Assembly: GCF_000374445.1 (NCBI RefSeq)
Contig: NZ_KB894432.1
Span: 1-64,000 of the forward strand
DNA from: Actinokineospora enzanensis DSM 44649
GTDB taxonomy: Bacteria; Actinomycetota; Actinomycetes; Mycobacteriales; Pseudonocardiaceae
Length of the DNA: 64,000 bases
Direction: 5' to 3'
Part shown: positions 1 to 8,270 of the stretch, piece by piece
Numbering within the stretch: position 1 is the stretch's first letter
Layout of the letters: every line of letters starts with the position of its first letter
The notes under the pieces: generated by a model
Told to the model about the DNA's origin: nothing
Databases searched by the model: none
The model's input: only the letters and a program-made list of their open reading frames with translations
Program-made: the position numbers and the translations under genes

Positions 1-94
1 GCGGGATCGCGCCGGTCTCTTCCCACCCGATCCCAGGAGGCCCCCAGGGCCGAGTGGGATCGGGTGGGAAGAGACCGGCTGAAGGCGATCCCGC
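1..94. repeat. Long interrupted inverted repeat at the left edge
   Basis: Positions 11-35 are a perfect 25-base reverse complement of 55-79, and positions 1-10 are a perfect reverse complement of 85-94. A 5-base bulge lies at 80-84 and the loop is 36-54. This can form a very stable hairpin of about 35 pairs. There is no T tract after it, so it is not a canonical intrinsic terminator. It may continue beyond the window edge. It could be a terminator for a gene to the left or a palindromic intergenic repeat. Confidence 0.7.
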
Positions 95-212
95 CGCGAG
101 GCGAAGCCGAGCCAACAAACACAGCAGGCCAATACATCCCGCAAAGACGTGATGCGTCCCCCGCGAGACGGGGAGATCATGGGACCAGAGCCCAGGACAC
201 TAGGAGAGCACC

Positions 213-902
213 TTGAGTTCGGACGAGACCGTCAACCCAGCCGCCCGCACGGTCACCGTGTGGTCCGACCTGGGCTGCCCCTGGGCCACCCTCGCCCTGC
301 ACACCCTCCGCACCGTCGCCACCGAGCGCGCCGAGACGGTACTGATCGACCACCGCGTGTTCCCGTTGGAGCTGTTCAACGAGATGCCCACCCCCAAGCA
401 CATCCTGGACGCGGAGATCGTCACCATCGCCGGGCACCGCCCGGAGGTGGGCTGGCGGCTGTGGGCGGCGGCCGAGTCGACGTACCCGGTCACCATGCTG
501 CCCGCGATGGAGGCCGTGCAGGCGGCGAAGTCGGCCGAGGTGGGTGGGCTGGTGGCGAGTGACGAGCTGGATGCCGCGCTGCGCAAGGCTTTCTACACCG
601 ACCAGCGTTGTGTGAGCATCCCGTCGGTGATCCTGGACGTCGCGAAGGAATGCCCCTCGGTGAACTCCGAGGCGCTGGCCGAGGCGATCGCGCGTGGCGC
701 GGGCCGGGCCGAGGTGTACCGGGACTGGAGGATCGCCCAGGGGCCCTCGGTGCAGGGCAGCCCGCACCTGTTCGCCGCCAACGGGTACGCCGAGCACAAC
801 CCGGGTGTCGTATACCACTGGACGAATCGTCCGCCGCTCGGTTTCCCCCGGCTGGACGACTATGACCCGGCCTGGGCGCACAAACTGATCGATTCGCTCT
901 GA
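213..902 (+). CDS. DsbA-family (FrnE-like) thioredoxin-fold protein
   Basis: This 229-residue protein resembles the DsbA/FrnE group of cytoplasmic thioredoxin-fold oxidoreductases: an opening beta strand, a WSDLGCPWA motif at the start of the first helix, a helical insertion, and the family-like ending QGPSVQGSPHLF followed by a conserved HNPG segment. The family motif is usually CPWC; here the second cysteine is alanine, so classical dithiol exchange is unlikely and a monothiol or binding role is possible. No signal peptide is seen. I chose the TTG start at 213 because AGGAGA at 202-207 is well placed. It stands alone and its link to the metabolite genes downstream is unknown. Confidence 0.7.
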   Translation: MSSDETVNPAARTVTVWSDLGCPWATLALHTLRTVATERAETVLIDHRVFPLELFNEMPTPKHILDAEIVTIAGHRPEVGWRLWAAAESTYPVTMLPAMEAVQAAKSAEVGGLVASDELDAALRKAFYTDQRCVSIPSVILDVAKECPSVNSEALAEAIARGAGRAEVYRDWRIAQGPSVQGSPHLFAANGYAEHNPGVVYHWTNRPPLGFPRLDDYDPAWAHKLIDSL

Positions 903-1187
903 TCGGAATTCCCGCCATTCCCCCGATGGTCGGGAATACCTCCCAGGGGCGGACGATCCCACCCCCGCGTCGGGTGTCCCAGCGAAACTCCCTGTGCCTG
1001 CGCGGGAAACGGACCCCGGGCGCGCGGTTCTCACCCCCCGTGAACCGCGCGCCGGGGGTATTTCCGGCTATCCGGGTGCGACACTGGTGCGGCGCCGATA
1101 GGCTGCCCCGGCTCGTTGGTCACGGTTCGATAACTCGGGTCCAGGCGGGCGCACGCAGGCCCGACATTGGTACAGGGGGGTGGCCAC

Positions 1188-3998
1188 GTGGGACCGAACT
1201 CGACACCGCTGGTCGGTCGGGGTGCCGAACGCGCCGAGCTGAGCCGGGTGCTCGCCGCCGCGGCCGACGGGACCGGGGCCTGTGTGGTGCTGGAGGGCCC
1301 CGCGGGCATCGGCAAGAGCAGGCTGCTCGCGGCCGCCTGCGCGGAGGCCGCGGCGCTGGGCATGGCGGTGGCCGCGGGCCGGGCGACCGAACTGGACAAC
1401 GTCGCCCCGCTCACCGCGCTGTTGACCGCGCTCAAGAGCAGCGACCCGCCCGTGTTGGCCGACATCGCCCAGTTGGGTGACCCGGCGGCGGGCCGGTTCT
1501 GGTTGGTTGACCGGCTCGACGAGCTGGTGCAGAAGTACGTCACCGGCCGCGCGCTGCTGATCGTCGTGGACGACATGCAATGGGCCGACGAGCTGACCGC
1601 GCTGGCGCTGCGGCTGCTGGTGCCGTCGCTGTCGAGCTCGCCGGTCGTCTGGTTGTTGGCCCGACGTCCGATGCCCGCCCGCACCACCGGACAGGACGTG
1701 GTGCACCGACTGATCGAGTCGGGGTGCTCGCGCGTCGTCCTCGGTCCATTGGACGACGGCGCGGTGGCCGACATCTGCGCCCACGTCCTGGGTGCCCGTC
1801 CCGACCCGACGGTGCTCGCGCTCGCGGGTCGCAGCGGCGGCAACCCGTTCCTGATCGAGGAGGTGCTGGTGTCCCTGCGCGACCGCGGCCAGATCCTGGT
1901 CAGCGGCGACACCGCCACCGCGGTCGTGCGGGACCTGCCGCCCAGCTTCCTCACCTCGGTGGAGTACCGGCTGCGCGGCCTTGGCGAGGACGTGCGCAGG
2001 CTGCTGGAGGCCGGGAGTGTCCTGGGTAGACCGTTCACCGTGCACGAGGCCGCGCGGCTGCTCGGTCGCCGTCCCATCGACCTGGTGACCGCCACCGACG
2101 AGGCGATCCGGCTGGACGTGCTGGTCGACTGCGGCACCGATCTGGCGTTCCGGCACGACCTGATCCGCGAGGCGGTCTACAACAACCTGCCCGGTCCGGT
2201 CCGCCAGGTGCTGCACCGCGAGGCGGCGGCGGTGCTGGAGGCCGAGGGCCGCTCGCCGATGGAGATCGCCGAGCACCTGGTGCGGTGTGGACCGCGCGGC
2301 AACCGGCAGGCGGTCACGGTCGTGCAGCAGGCGGTGGCCAGGGTGGCGCCGACCGCGCCCGGCACGGCGGCCGACCTGATCACCCGCACGCTCGGCCTGC
2401 TCGACACCGACGACGTGACCCGGCCCGGCCTGGTCGCCGACGCGGTCCGGCTGCTGGCCAACGTCGGCAGGCTCGCCGAGGCCCGCGACCTCGGCGAGAC
2501 CGCGCTGCGCACCGGCATGGACTCGGCCACCGAGTCGGCGCTGCTGATGGGCCTGGCGGAGGCGTTGAAGCACGCCGGGCAGGACGCGGCCGTGGTCGAG
2601 TACACCGGCCGCGTGCTCGACATCCGCGGCACGCCCGCCGAGGTCCGCGCGCACGCCTACGCCACCCGCGCGCACGCCCTGGTCAACACCGGCGACGTGC
2701 GCGACGCCTCGCGCGCGGCCGCGGACGCCGTGGTCTGCGCGCGTACAGCCGAGGCGCATGCCGCGTTGGTGCACGCGACCGCCGCGCAGAGCATCATCGA
2801 GCTGGTGCGCGGGGATATCGGTGCCTCGGTCGAGCGCGCGCACGAGGCGGTGCAGACCGCGGACGAGGTCGGCGGCGAGGCCCGGCACCGCCACCCGCGG
2901 CTCTGGCTCGGCCACGCGCTCTCCGCCGCCGACCGGTTCACCGAGGCCGCCGCGGTGTACGAGGTGGGCCGCCGGGAGGCCGAACAGCTGGGCACCGCCT
3001 GGTCGCAGCCGCTCTGGCACTACTACCAGGCCGAGCTGTGGGCGGCGAAGGGCATGCTGGAGGACGCCAAGGCCGAGGCCGAGGCGGGGGTCCGGATCGC
3101 CGACCAGCTCACCGCGATGGCGCTGAGCGTGCCGCTGCTCGGCACCCTCGCGCACCTGGCGGTCCGCCGGGGCGACCTGGTCGCGGCGGGCGGCTACCTC
3201 GACCGCGCCCAGCGGCTCACCCTGGACGGCGTCGGCTCCCGGCTGGAGGACCTGTCCTGGCGGCTCGCGCTCTACCAGGACGCGGGCGGGCAGCCGCAGG
3301 CCGCGATGGAGACACTGTCCACTTTGTTCACCGCGCTGCCGGACCGGCTGCTGGTGCTGACCCAGGACCCGGGCGCGGGCCCGCAGCTGGTGCGGCTGGC
3401 CCTGCGCACCGGTGCCCGGGACAAGGCCGAGGTCGTGGCGGCCGCGTTGGCCGAGCTGGCCGAGGGCAACCAGGGCATCTCGTCGCTGGCGGGTGCCGCG
3501 GCGCATGCCAGGGGTCTGCTCCGGGGCGATCTGGACGCGTTGCGCGCGGCGGTCGCGGAGTACGAGGACAGCCCGCGGGTGCTGGCCCGTGCGCTGGCGG
3601 TGGAGGACGCGGGGCTGGCCGAACACGCGGCGGGGGACCGGAAGGCGGCGGTGTCGCTGCTGGAGGAGGCGGCCACGACCTACACCACCGCCACGGCCCG
3701 CTTCGACCTGGACCGGGTGCAGCGGTCGCTGGCCGAGCTGGGTGTCCGCCGCCGGTCGAAACCGGACGCGGCCCGCTCGGCGGGCAACAACGGGACACCG
3801 CTGACCCAGTCGGAGCTGCGGGTGGCGCACATGGTGGCCCGGGGCAAGACCAACCGGGAGGTCGCGGCCGAGCTGTTCCTGTCGCGACACACCGTGGACA
3901 GTCATCTGCGGCACATCTTCGCCAAGCTCGGGATGTCCAGCCGGGTCTCGTTGACCCGATGGGTGATGGAGCAGGATCCGCCGATAGCGCGTACCTGA
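1188..3998 (+). CDS. LAL-type LuxR-family transcriptional regulator with ATPase domain
   Basis: A 936-residue protein with the architecture of the large ATP-binding LuxR (LAL/MalT-like) regulators. The N-terminal AAA/STAND ATPase has a Walker A motif GPAGIGKS at about residues 37-44 and a Walker B-like LLIVVDDMQWAD near residue 125. A long helical TPR-like middle follows, and the C-terminal LuxR/GerE HTH (LTQSELRVAHMVARGKTN, then NREVAAELFLSRHTVDSHL) occupies about the last 65 residues. Such proteins are common pathway-specific activators in actinomycete metabolite clusters. I chose the GTG at 1188 because a G-rich ribosome site lies about 7 bases upstream; a TTG at 1167 is in frame but poorly placed. 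It probably controls the neighbouring cluster (inference). Confidence 0.88.
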   Translation: MGPNSTPLVGRGAERAELSRVLAAAADGTGACVVLEGPAGIGKSRLLAAACAEAAALGMAVAAGRATELDNVAPLTALLTALKSSDPPVLADIAQLGDPAAGRFWLVDRLDELVQKYVTGRALLIVVDDMQWADELTALALRLLVPSLSSSPVVWLLARRPMPARTTGQDVVHRLIESGCSRVVLGPLDDGAVADICAHVLGARPDPTVLALAGRSGGNPFLIEEVLVSLRDRGQILVSGDTATAVVRDLPPSFLTSVEYRLRGLGEDVRRLLEAGSVLGRPFTVHEAARLLGRRPIDLVTATDEAIRLDVLVDCGTDLAFRHDLIREAVYNNLPGPVRQVLHREAAAVLEAEGRSPMEIAEHLVRCGPRGNRQAVTVVQQAVARVAPTAPGTAADLITRTLGLLDTDDVTRPGLVADAVRLLANVGRLAEARDLGETALRTGMDSATESALLMGLAEALKHAGQDAAVVEYTGRVLDIRGTPAEVRAHAYATRAHALVNTGDVRDASRAAADAVVCARTAEAHAALVHATAAQSIIELVRGDIGASVERAHEAVQTADEVGGEARHRHPRLWLGHALSAADRFTEAAAVYEVGRREAEQLGTAWSQPLWHYYQAELWAAKGMLEDAKAEAEAGVRIADQLTAMALSVPLLGTLAHLAVRRGDLVAAGGYLDRAQRLTLDGVGSRLEDLSWRLALYQDAGGQPQAAMETLSTLFTALPDRLLVLTQDPGAGPQLVRLALRTGARDKAEVVAAALAELAEGNQGISSLAGAAAHARGLLRGDLDALRAAVAEYEDSPRVLARALAVEDAGLAEHAAGDRKAAVSLLEEAATTYTTATARFDLDRVQRSLAELGVRRRSKPDAARSAGNNGTPLTQSELRVAHMVARGKTNREVAAELFLSRHTVDSHLRHIFAKLGMSSRVSLTRWVMEQDPPIART

Positions 3999-4019
3999 TC
4001 CGACTGGCACGAAAGAGAA

Positions 4020-4054
4020 ATCGGCGGCGCGGGGTCGGTCCCCGCGCCGCCGAT
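4020..4054. terminator. Bidirectional terminator hairpin
   Basis: A perfect 15-bp stem (4020-4034 with 4040-4054) with a 5-base loop lies between the stops of the convergent LAL regulator and nitroreductase genes. It probably ends transcription from both sides. Confidence 0.75.
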
Positions 4055-4063
4055 CCCGTCGGG

Positions 4064-4681
4064 TCACTCGGTGCTGAAGACCTCGTCGTACTCCAGCCGG
4101 GGCAGCCTGCCCCACCAGGCGTTCTCGCCCGGCCTGCCGATGTTCACCACGACCAGCGCGCGGTGCTTGCCACCCGGGAAGAACTCGGCGGCGACCTTCT
4201 CCGCGTCGAAGCCGGACATCGGCCCGGCCGCCAGGCCTGCCGCCCGGACGCCCAGGATGAAGTAGGCGACCTGCAGGGCGGTGTTCAGCGTCGCCGACTC
4301 GGCGCGCACCGTCGGGTCGCCGAAGAACGCGTCCTTCGCCTCGGGGAAGAACGGGAACTGGGTCGGCAGGTTCTCGTGGAAGTCGTCGTCCGCGGCGAGG
4401 ACCGCCACCAGCGGCGCCGAGGCCGTCTTCTGCTTGTTGTTGTCCCACATGTGCTCGACCAGCCGGGCGCGGGCGCCCTCGGAGCGGATCAGCTTGACCC
4501 GCAGCGGCTGCTGGTTGAACGAGGTCGGCGCCCACTTGACCAGGTCGTAGATGGCCTGGACCTGCTCGTCGGTGACCGGTTCGTCGGTGAACGCGTTGGC
4601 CGTGCGCGCCTCGCGGAACAGGAGGTCCTGCGCGGAGCGTTCCAGCACCAGGTGCTCGGTGAGGTTCTCCAGGGTGGTCAC
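4064..4681 (-). CDS. Nitroreductase-family oxidoreductase (RutE/malonic semialdehyde reductase-like)
   Basis: The 205-residue product matches the short nitroreductase-family proteins annotated as malonic semialdehyde reductase RutE: the FMN-contacting REARTANAF start, WAPTSFNQQPLRV, and the late glycine-rich AAGLAAGPMSGFD and GKHRALVVVNIG segments. Such enzymes are dimeric, FMN-dependent NAD(P)H oxidoreductases. The GTG at 4681 is preferred because AAGGA lies about 7 bases upstream; an upstream ATG at 4729 would add an unlikely 16-residue extension. It runs leftward just after the MFS exporter gene (69-bp gap). Next to a secondary-metabolite cluster it could reduce a quinone, nitro or imine intermediate, but that is inference. 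Confidence 0.8.
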   Translation of the reverse strand: MTTLENLTEHLVLERSAQDLLFREARTANAFTDEPVTDEQVQAIYDLVKWAPTSFNQQPLRVKLIRSEGARARLVEHMWDNNKQKTASAPLVAVLAADDDFHENLPTQFPFFPEAKDAFFGDPTVRAESATLNTALQVAYFILGVRAAGLAAGPMSGFDAEKVAAEFFPGGKHRALVVVNIGRPGENAWWGRLPRLEYDEVFSTE

Positions 4682-4750
4682 GGTGTGTTCCTTTCGATTC
4701 TTCTTCTCTGGGAATCCGGGGGCGAACATGGCGTGTTCGCGTGATGTGGC

Positions 4751-6190
4751 TCAGTGGTGCGGCGCCGGGGGCTGCCAGGTGCGGCGCAGCCAGACGACGA
4801 CCGGCACGGCCACCGCGGCGATGCCGACGGTCACCCACAGGGCCACCGCGTGCCCGCCGGACAGCGCCTCCGGCCGGGTCGCGCCGCCCGCGGCCAGCGC
4901 GCCGGTGCGGGTGTTCGCGACCGCGCCCAGCACCGCCACCCCGATCGCGCCGCCCACCTGCAGCGACGTGCTGACCAGGCCGGACGCCGCGCCCGCCACC
5001 TCGCCGCGCAGTCCGCTGGTGCACACCACGAAGGCGGCGACGATGGCCGCGCCGAGGCCGAAGCCCCACAGCACGCCGGGGACCACGAACGAGAGCACGA
5101 TGCCGTCGGCCGGGTCGAGCACGGCCGCCCACAGCGCCAGTGCCAGCGCCTGCAGCACCAGGCCTGCGGCCAGCGCGTCGACCGGGTTGAGCCTGCCGAA
5201 GGCGCGGATGGTGACCTGCGAGCCAAGGAACAGCGCGACGCTGACCGGGATGATCGCGAACGCCGCCTGCAGCGGGCTCAGCTCCCTGGCCAGCTGCACG
5301 TTCAGCGTGGCCACCAGGAAGGTGCCGAACATCAGCGCGCCGACGGCGGTGTTGGCCAGGTTGCCCAGCACCACGTTGCGCAGCCGGAACAGCATCCGGG
5401 GCATGAGCGGCGACCTCGCCCGCAGCTGTCGCGCCACGAACGCGCCCAGCAGCACGACCGCGACGGCCAGGGCCAGCAGTGTCGAGGTGCTCGCGCCCTC
5501 GGTGCCGAAGCGCAGGACCGAGAACAGCAGCACGCACAGGCCGCCAACGCCCGCCGCCGCGCCGAGCACGTCGACCCCGCCGGTGGCGTGCGGCGCGCCG
5601 GTGGGCAGCGCCCGGACCCCGATGGCCAGCACGACCAGGATCACCGGCACGTTGATCAGGAACGTCCACTGCCAGCCGATCGAGGTCAGCAGCCCGCCGA
5701 ACAGGGTGCCGGTGGCGCCCGCGACGCCGCCGATCCCGCCGAACATCCCCAGCGCCTTGTAGCGCGCCGGGCCCTCCGGGAAGATGTCGGTGACCAGCGC
5801 CATCGCCGCGGGCGAGATGATCGCCGCGCCAAGGCCCTGCGCGGCGCGCGCGGCCACCAGCTGCCACGGCTGGGTGGACAGCCCGCAGGCCAGCGACGCC
5901 AGCGCGAACAGCGCCAGCCCGGCCAGCAGCACCCGGCGGCGCCCGAGCAGGTCCGCGGCCCGGCCGCCGACCAGCATGAACCCGCCGAAGGCGAGCATGT
6001 AGGCGTCCATCACCCAGACCAGCCCGGCCGGGCTGAAGCCCATCTGGCGCTGGATGGACGGCAGTGCCACGTACACGATGCCCGCGTCCAGGACCACCAT
6101 GAACTGGACCACCGCGAGCAGGCCGAACACCCGCCACGGACTGCGCGTGGTCGCGGCCGTGGCGGCCGGATCCACCTGGGTAGTACTCAT
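4751..6190 (-). CDS. MFS multidrug exporter, DHA2 (14-TM, EmrB/QacA) family
   Basis: This 479-residue integral membrane protein has about 14 hydrophobic segments and the DHA2 signatures: VVLDAGIVYVALPSIQRQM in the first helix, motif A-like GGRAADLLGRRRVLLAGL after helix 2, and an antiporter-type RAAQGLGAAIISPAAMALV. It would be a proton-coupled drug or metabolite exporter in the cytoplasmic membrane. The ATG at 6190 has AGGGAG upstream; the longer ORF start at 6289 would add a low-complexity arginine-rich leader. It lies divergent to the cupin gene, with about 260 bp between them, and upstream of the nitroreductase gene on the same strand. Likely role: self-resistance or export of the cluster product. 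Confidence 0.88.
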   Translation of the reverse strand: MSTTQVDPAATAATTRSPWRVFGLLAVVQFMVVLDAGIVYVALPSIQRQMGFSPAGLVWVMDAYMLAFGGFMLVGGRAADLLGRRRVLLAGLALFALASLACGLSTQPWQLVAARAAQGLGAAIISPAAMALVTDIFPEGPARYKALGMFGGIGGVAGATGTLFGGLLTSIGWQWTFLINVPVILVVLAIGVRALPTGAPHATGGVDVLGAAAGVGGLCVLLFSVLRFGTEGASTSTLLALAVAVVLLGAFVARQLRARSPLMPRMLFRLRNVVLGNLANTAVGALMFGTFLVATLNVQLARELSPLQAAFAIIPVSVALFLGSQVTIRAFGRLNPVDALAAGLVLQALALALWAAVLDPADGIVLSFVVPGVLWGFGLGAAIVAAFVVCTSGLRGEVAGAASGLVSTSLQVGGAIGVAVLGAVANTRTGALAAGGATRPEALSGGHAVALWVTVGIAAVAVPVVVWLRRTWQPPAPHH

Positions 6191-6449
6191 CCAGCTGCTC
6201 CCTAACCGTCGGGGCCCGCACCGCGCGTCGTCCGGCGGTGGGGCTCGGTGTCGATGTCGATGTTTCCGGCGGTGCGGGGTCGGCCACATCCCGTGTTCAA
6301 GGGATCATCGGCGGCGGGCGCGCCGGTTCCGGCGGCGCGGCGGGCCGCGGGCGGGCGCGCAACATCCCGCAAAGCCGGGACGACGCGGCGGGGCCCGCCG
6401 GCCAAAGCTGGAGAGGTTCAGTCTTCCGATCTCTGCCGGAGGTGTCGCT

Positions 6450-7016
6450 GTGACCTTTACCGAGCCGACGACCTATACCGAGCCGACGACCTGTCCCGAG
6501 CCGACAAGTCCACCCGGGCAGTCCGAGGTCCTGCTGGTGCGCGCGGGTGAGGGCATCGCGCTGTGGGTGCCGGAGGAGCCCCCGGTCGACCTGGTCGACG
6601 GGGCGGGCCCGCAGATGTCGACCTACACGTTCGTGGCGACCGGGGACAACACCCGCGGGTCGCTGGCCGTGGTGGACACCGTGGTCCCCGCGCACAACGG
6701 GCCGCCGCCGCACCAGCACGCCGACGCCGACGAGTCGTTCTACGTGCTGGAGGGGCGGTTCGACGTGTGGGCGGGCGGCAAGCACTTCACCATCGGGCCG
6801 GGCGACTTCGTGTTCGTGCCGCGCGGCACCGAGCACATCTGGAAGAACGCGGGGGACACCACCGCGCGCATGATCCGCATCTACACGCCGGGCGGCATGG
6901 AGCGGTTCTTCATCGACATCGGTCGACCCGCGCAGCTCGGGGAGCCCGCGCCGCAGCTGACGGTGGCGGACGTGCGGCGGGCGGAGAAGGTCGCCGCCGA
7001 GCACTACGGCGGCTGA
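6450..7016 (+). CDS. Cupin-domain protein (quercetin dioxygenase-like)
   Basis: A 188-residue protein with a single cupin barrel. Cupin motif 1 is visible as PPPHQHADADESFYVLEGRF and motif 2 as GPGDFVFVPRGTEHIWKN, giving the usual His/His/Glu/His metal ligands. The N terminus contains a short repeated TEPTT segment before the fold. The GTG at 6450 follows GGAGG with 7-base spacing. It is divergent from the exporter gene and convergent with the DAHP synthase operon. Cupins of this kind include dioxygenases, isomerases and non-enzymatic binding proteins, so a tailoring role on an aromatic intermediate is possible but not shown. Confidence 0.8.
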   Translation: MTFTEPTTYTEPTTCPEPTSPPGQSEVLLVRAGEGIALWVPEEPPVDLVDGAGPQMSTYTFVATGDNTRGSLAVVDTVVPAHNGPPPHQHADADESFYVLEGRFDVWAGGKHFTIGPGDFVFVPRGTEHIWKNAGDTTARMIRIYTPGGMERFFIDIGRPAQLGEPAPQLTVADVRRAEKVAAEHYGG

Positions 7017-7022
7017 GCCCGG

Positions 7023-7069
7023 GACACCGAGGGGCCCGACCGAGTCGTTCGGTCGGGCCCCTCGGTGTC
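7023..7069. terminator. Strong intrinsic terminator between convergent genes
   Basis: A perfect 21-bp inverted repeat (7023-7043 with 7049-7069) with a 5-base loop is followed on the plus strand by GTGTTTTTG at about 7079-7086. It separates the cupin gene from the convergent DAHP synthase operon. Confidence 0.85.
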
Positions 7070-7106
7070 TCTGGGGGGTGTTTTTGCGGAATTGCCCCGG
7101 ACTTGG

Positions 7107-8270
7107 TCAGAGGCAGCGGTCGATGAGCTCGATGCCCTGGGCCCGGGTCAATCGCGGGTCGCAGAGCGAGGTGTACCGGGTGGCCAGGTCGGCCTCGGAC
7201 CCGACCGGGCCGCCGAGGCACTCGGTCACGTCATCGCCCGCGGTCTCCAGGTGCAGCCCGCCCGCGGGCACGCCCTGGCGCGCCAGCACCCGGTGGAACG
7301 CGGCGGCCTCCGCGACCAGGGCGTCGAGGTGCCGGGTCTTGACGCCTGTCGAGGTGGTGATCGTGTTGCCGTGCATGGGATCGCACAGCCACACCACCGG
7401 GTGCCCGGCCCGGCGCACCGCGGACACGATGCACGGCAGCGCGTCCTCGACCCGGTCCCGGCCCATGCGCGAGATCAGCACCAGGCGTCCCGGCTCGCGG
7501 TCGGGGTCGAGCAGCCCGCACAGCCGCACGACCTCCTCCGGCGGCGCGGTCGGTCCGACCTTGCACCCGACCGGGTTGCGCACGGACGCCAGCAGCCGCA
7601 CGTGCGCGTGGTCGGGCTGCCGGGTGCGCTCGCCGATCCACGGCAGGTGCGTCGAGGCGAGGTAGGGGCCGGTGTCGCCGTCCCGCAGCAGGGCGGACTC
7701 GTAGTCGAGGACCAGTGCCTCGTGGCTCGACCAGGGTCCCCAGTGGCCGGTCCGACGCCGGTTCAGCACGTCCAGCACCCGGCCTGCCGCCTCGTAGGCC
7801 CAGAGCATGCGGCGCGGGTCGTGCTGGCGCGCCGCCCGGGTGGGCACCTCGGAGTTCACCAGGTGCCCGCGGAAGGACTGGATGGTCCGGTCCCCGTGTC
7901 GCTCCGTGGGCTTGGACCGGGGCTTGGCGAACTGGCCGCCCAACCGGCCGATCCGCAGCACCGGGACGTCCGTGCGCTCGTGCAGTCGATCGGCCAGGGC
8001 GTCGACCACGTCGAGTCGGGCGCCGACGTGCTCGGCGGTGCATTCGTAGAAGCTCTCGGCGCAATCGCCTGCCTGGATGACCCGAGCCTGACCCGTGGCC
8101 ACCCGCGCCAATGCCTCACGCAATGCTTCGAGGTCGGCTGGGTCGATCAACGGGTCTGCTCGCTCCAGCGTTCGGCGCGCGTCGGCGTAGGCGGGATGGG
8201 CCCGCCACAGCGGTTGTTGCGCGGCGGGCGCGGCCGCCCAGGTGGCGGCGGTGGCCAGTGCTCCGCTCAT
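7107..8270 (-). CDS. Class II 3-deoxy-D-arabino-heptulosonate-7-phosphate (DAHP) synthase
   Basis: The 387-residue product is a class II (plant/PhzC-type) DAHP synthase, which condenses phosphoenolpyruvate with erythrose 4-phosphate at the entry to the shikimate pathway. Diagnostic motifs are VIQAGDCAESF, RIGRLGGQFAKPRS, WSSHEALVLDYE, NPVGCKVGP, LISRMGRDRVEDALP, WLCDPMHGNT and GLHLETAGDDVTE; the metal-binding Cys, His, Glu and Asp positions look intact. Its ATG at 8270 overlaps the preceding stop as ATGA, so it is translationally coupled to the gene upstream. As the last gene of the operon with the PhzE-like enzyme, it probably boosts chorismate supply for the metabolite, as phzC does in phenazine clusters. 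Confidence 0.93.
   Translation of the reverse strand: MSGALATAATWAAAPAAQQPLWRAHPAYADARRTLERADPLIDPADLEALREALARVATGQARVIQAGDCAESFYECTAEHVGARLDVVDALADRLHERTDVPVLRIGRLGGQFAKPRSKPTERHGDRTIQSFRGHLVNSEVPTRAARQHDPRRMLWAYEAAGRVLDVLNRRRTGHWGPWSSHEALVLDYESALLRDGDTGPYLASTHLPWIGERTRQPDHAHVRLLASVRNPVGCKVGPTAPPEEVVRLCGLLDPDREPGRLVLISRMGRDRVEDALPCIVSAVRRAGHPVVWLCDPMHGNTITTSTGVKTRHLDALVAEAAAFHRVLARQGVPAGGLHLETAGDDVTECLGGPVGSEADLATRYTSLCDPRLTRAQGIELIDRCL

Noticed and set aside
1094-1101. GCCGATAG resembling a sigma-28 -10 element before the LAL gene
   Set aside because: The bases 15 positions upstream read GGTG, not TCAA or TCAG, so the pattern is incomplete.
1068-6287. 1739-residue open frame on the minus strand across the LAL, nitroreductase and MFS genes
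   Set aside because: It is a GC-rich shadow: its residues are Arg/Gly/Ala/Pro-rich without domains, and it runs antisense or out of frame to clearly recognisable proteins.
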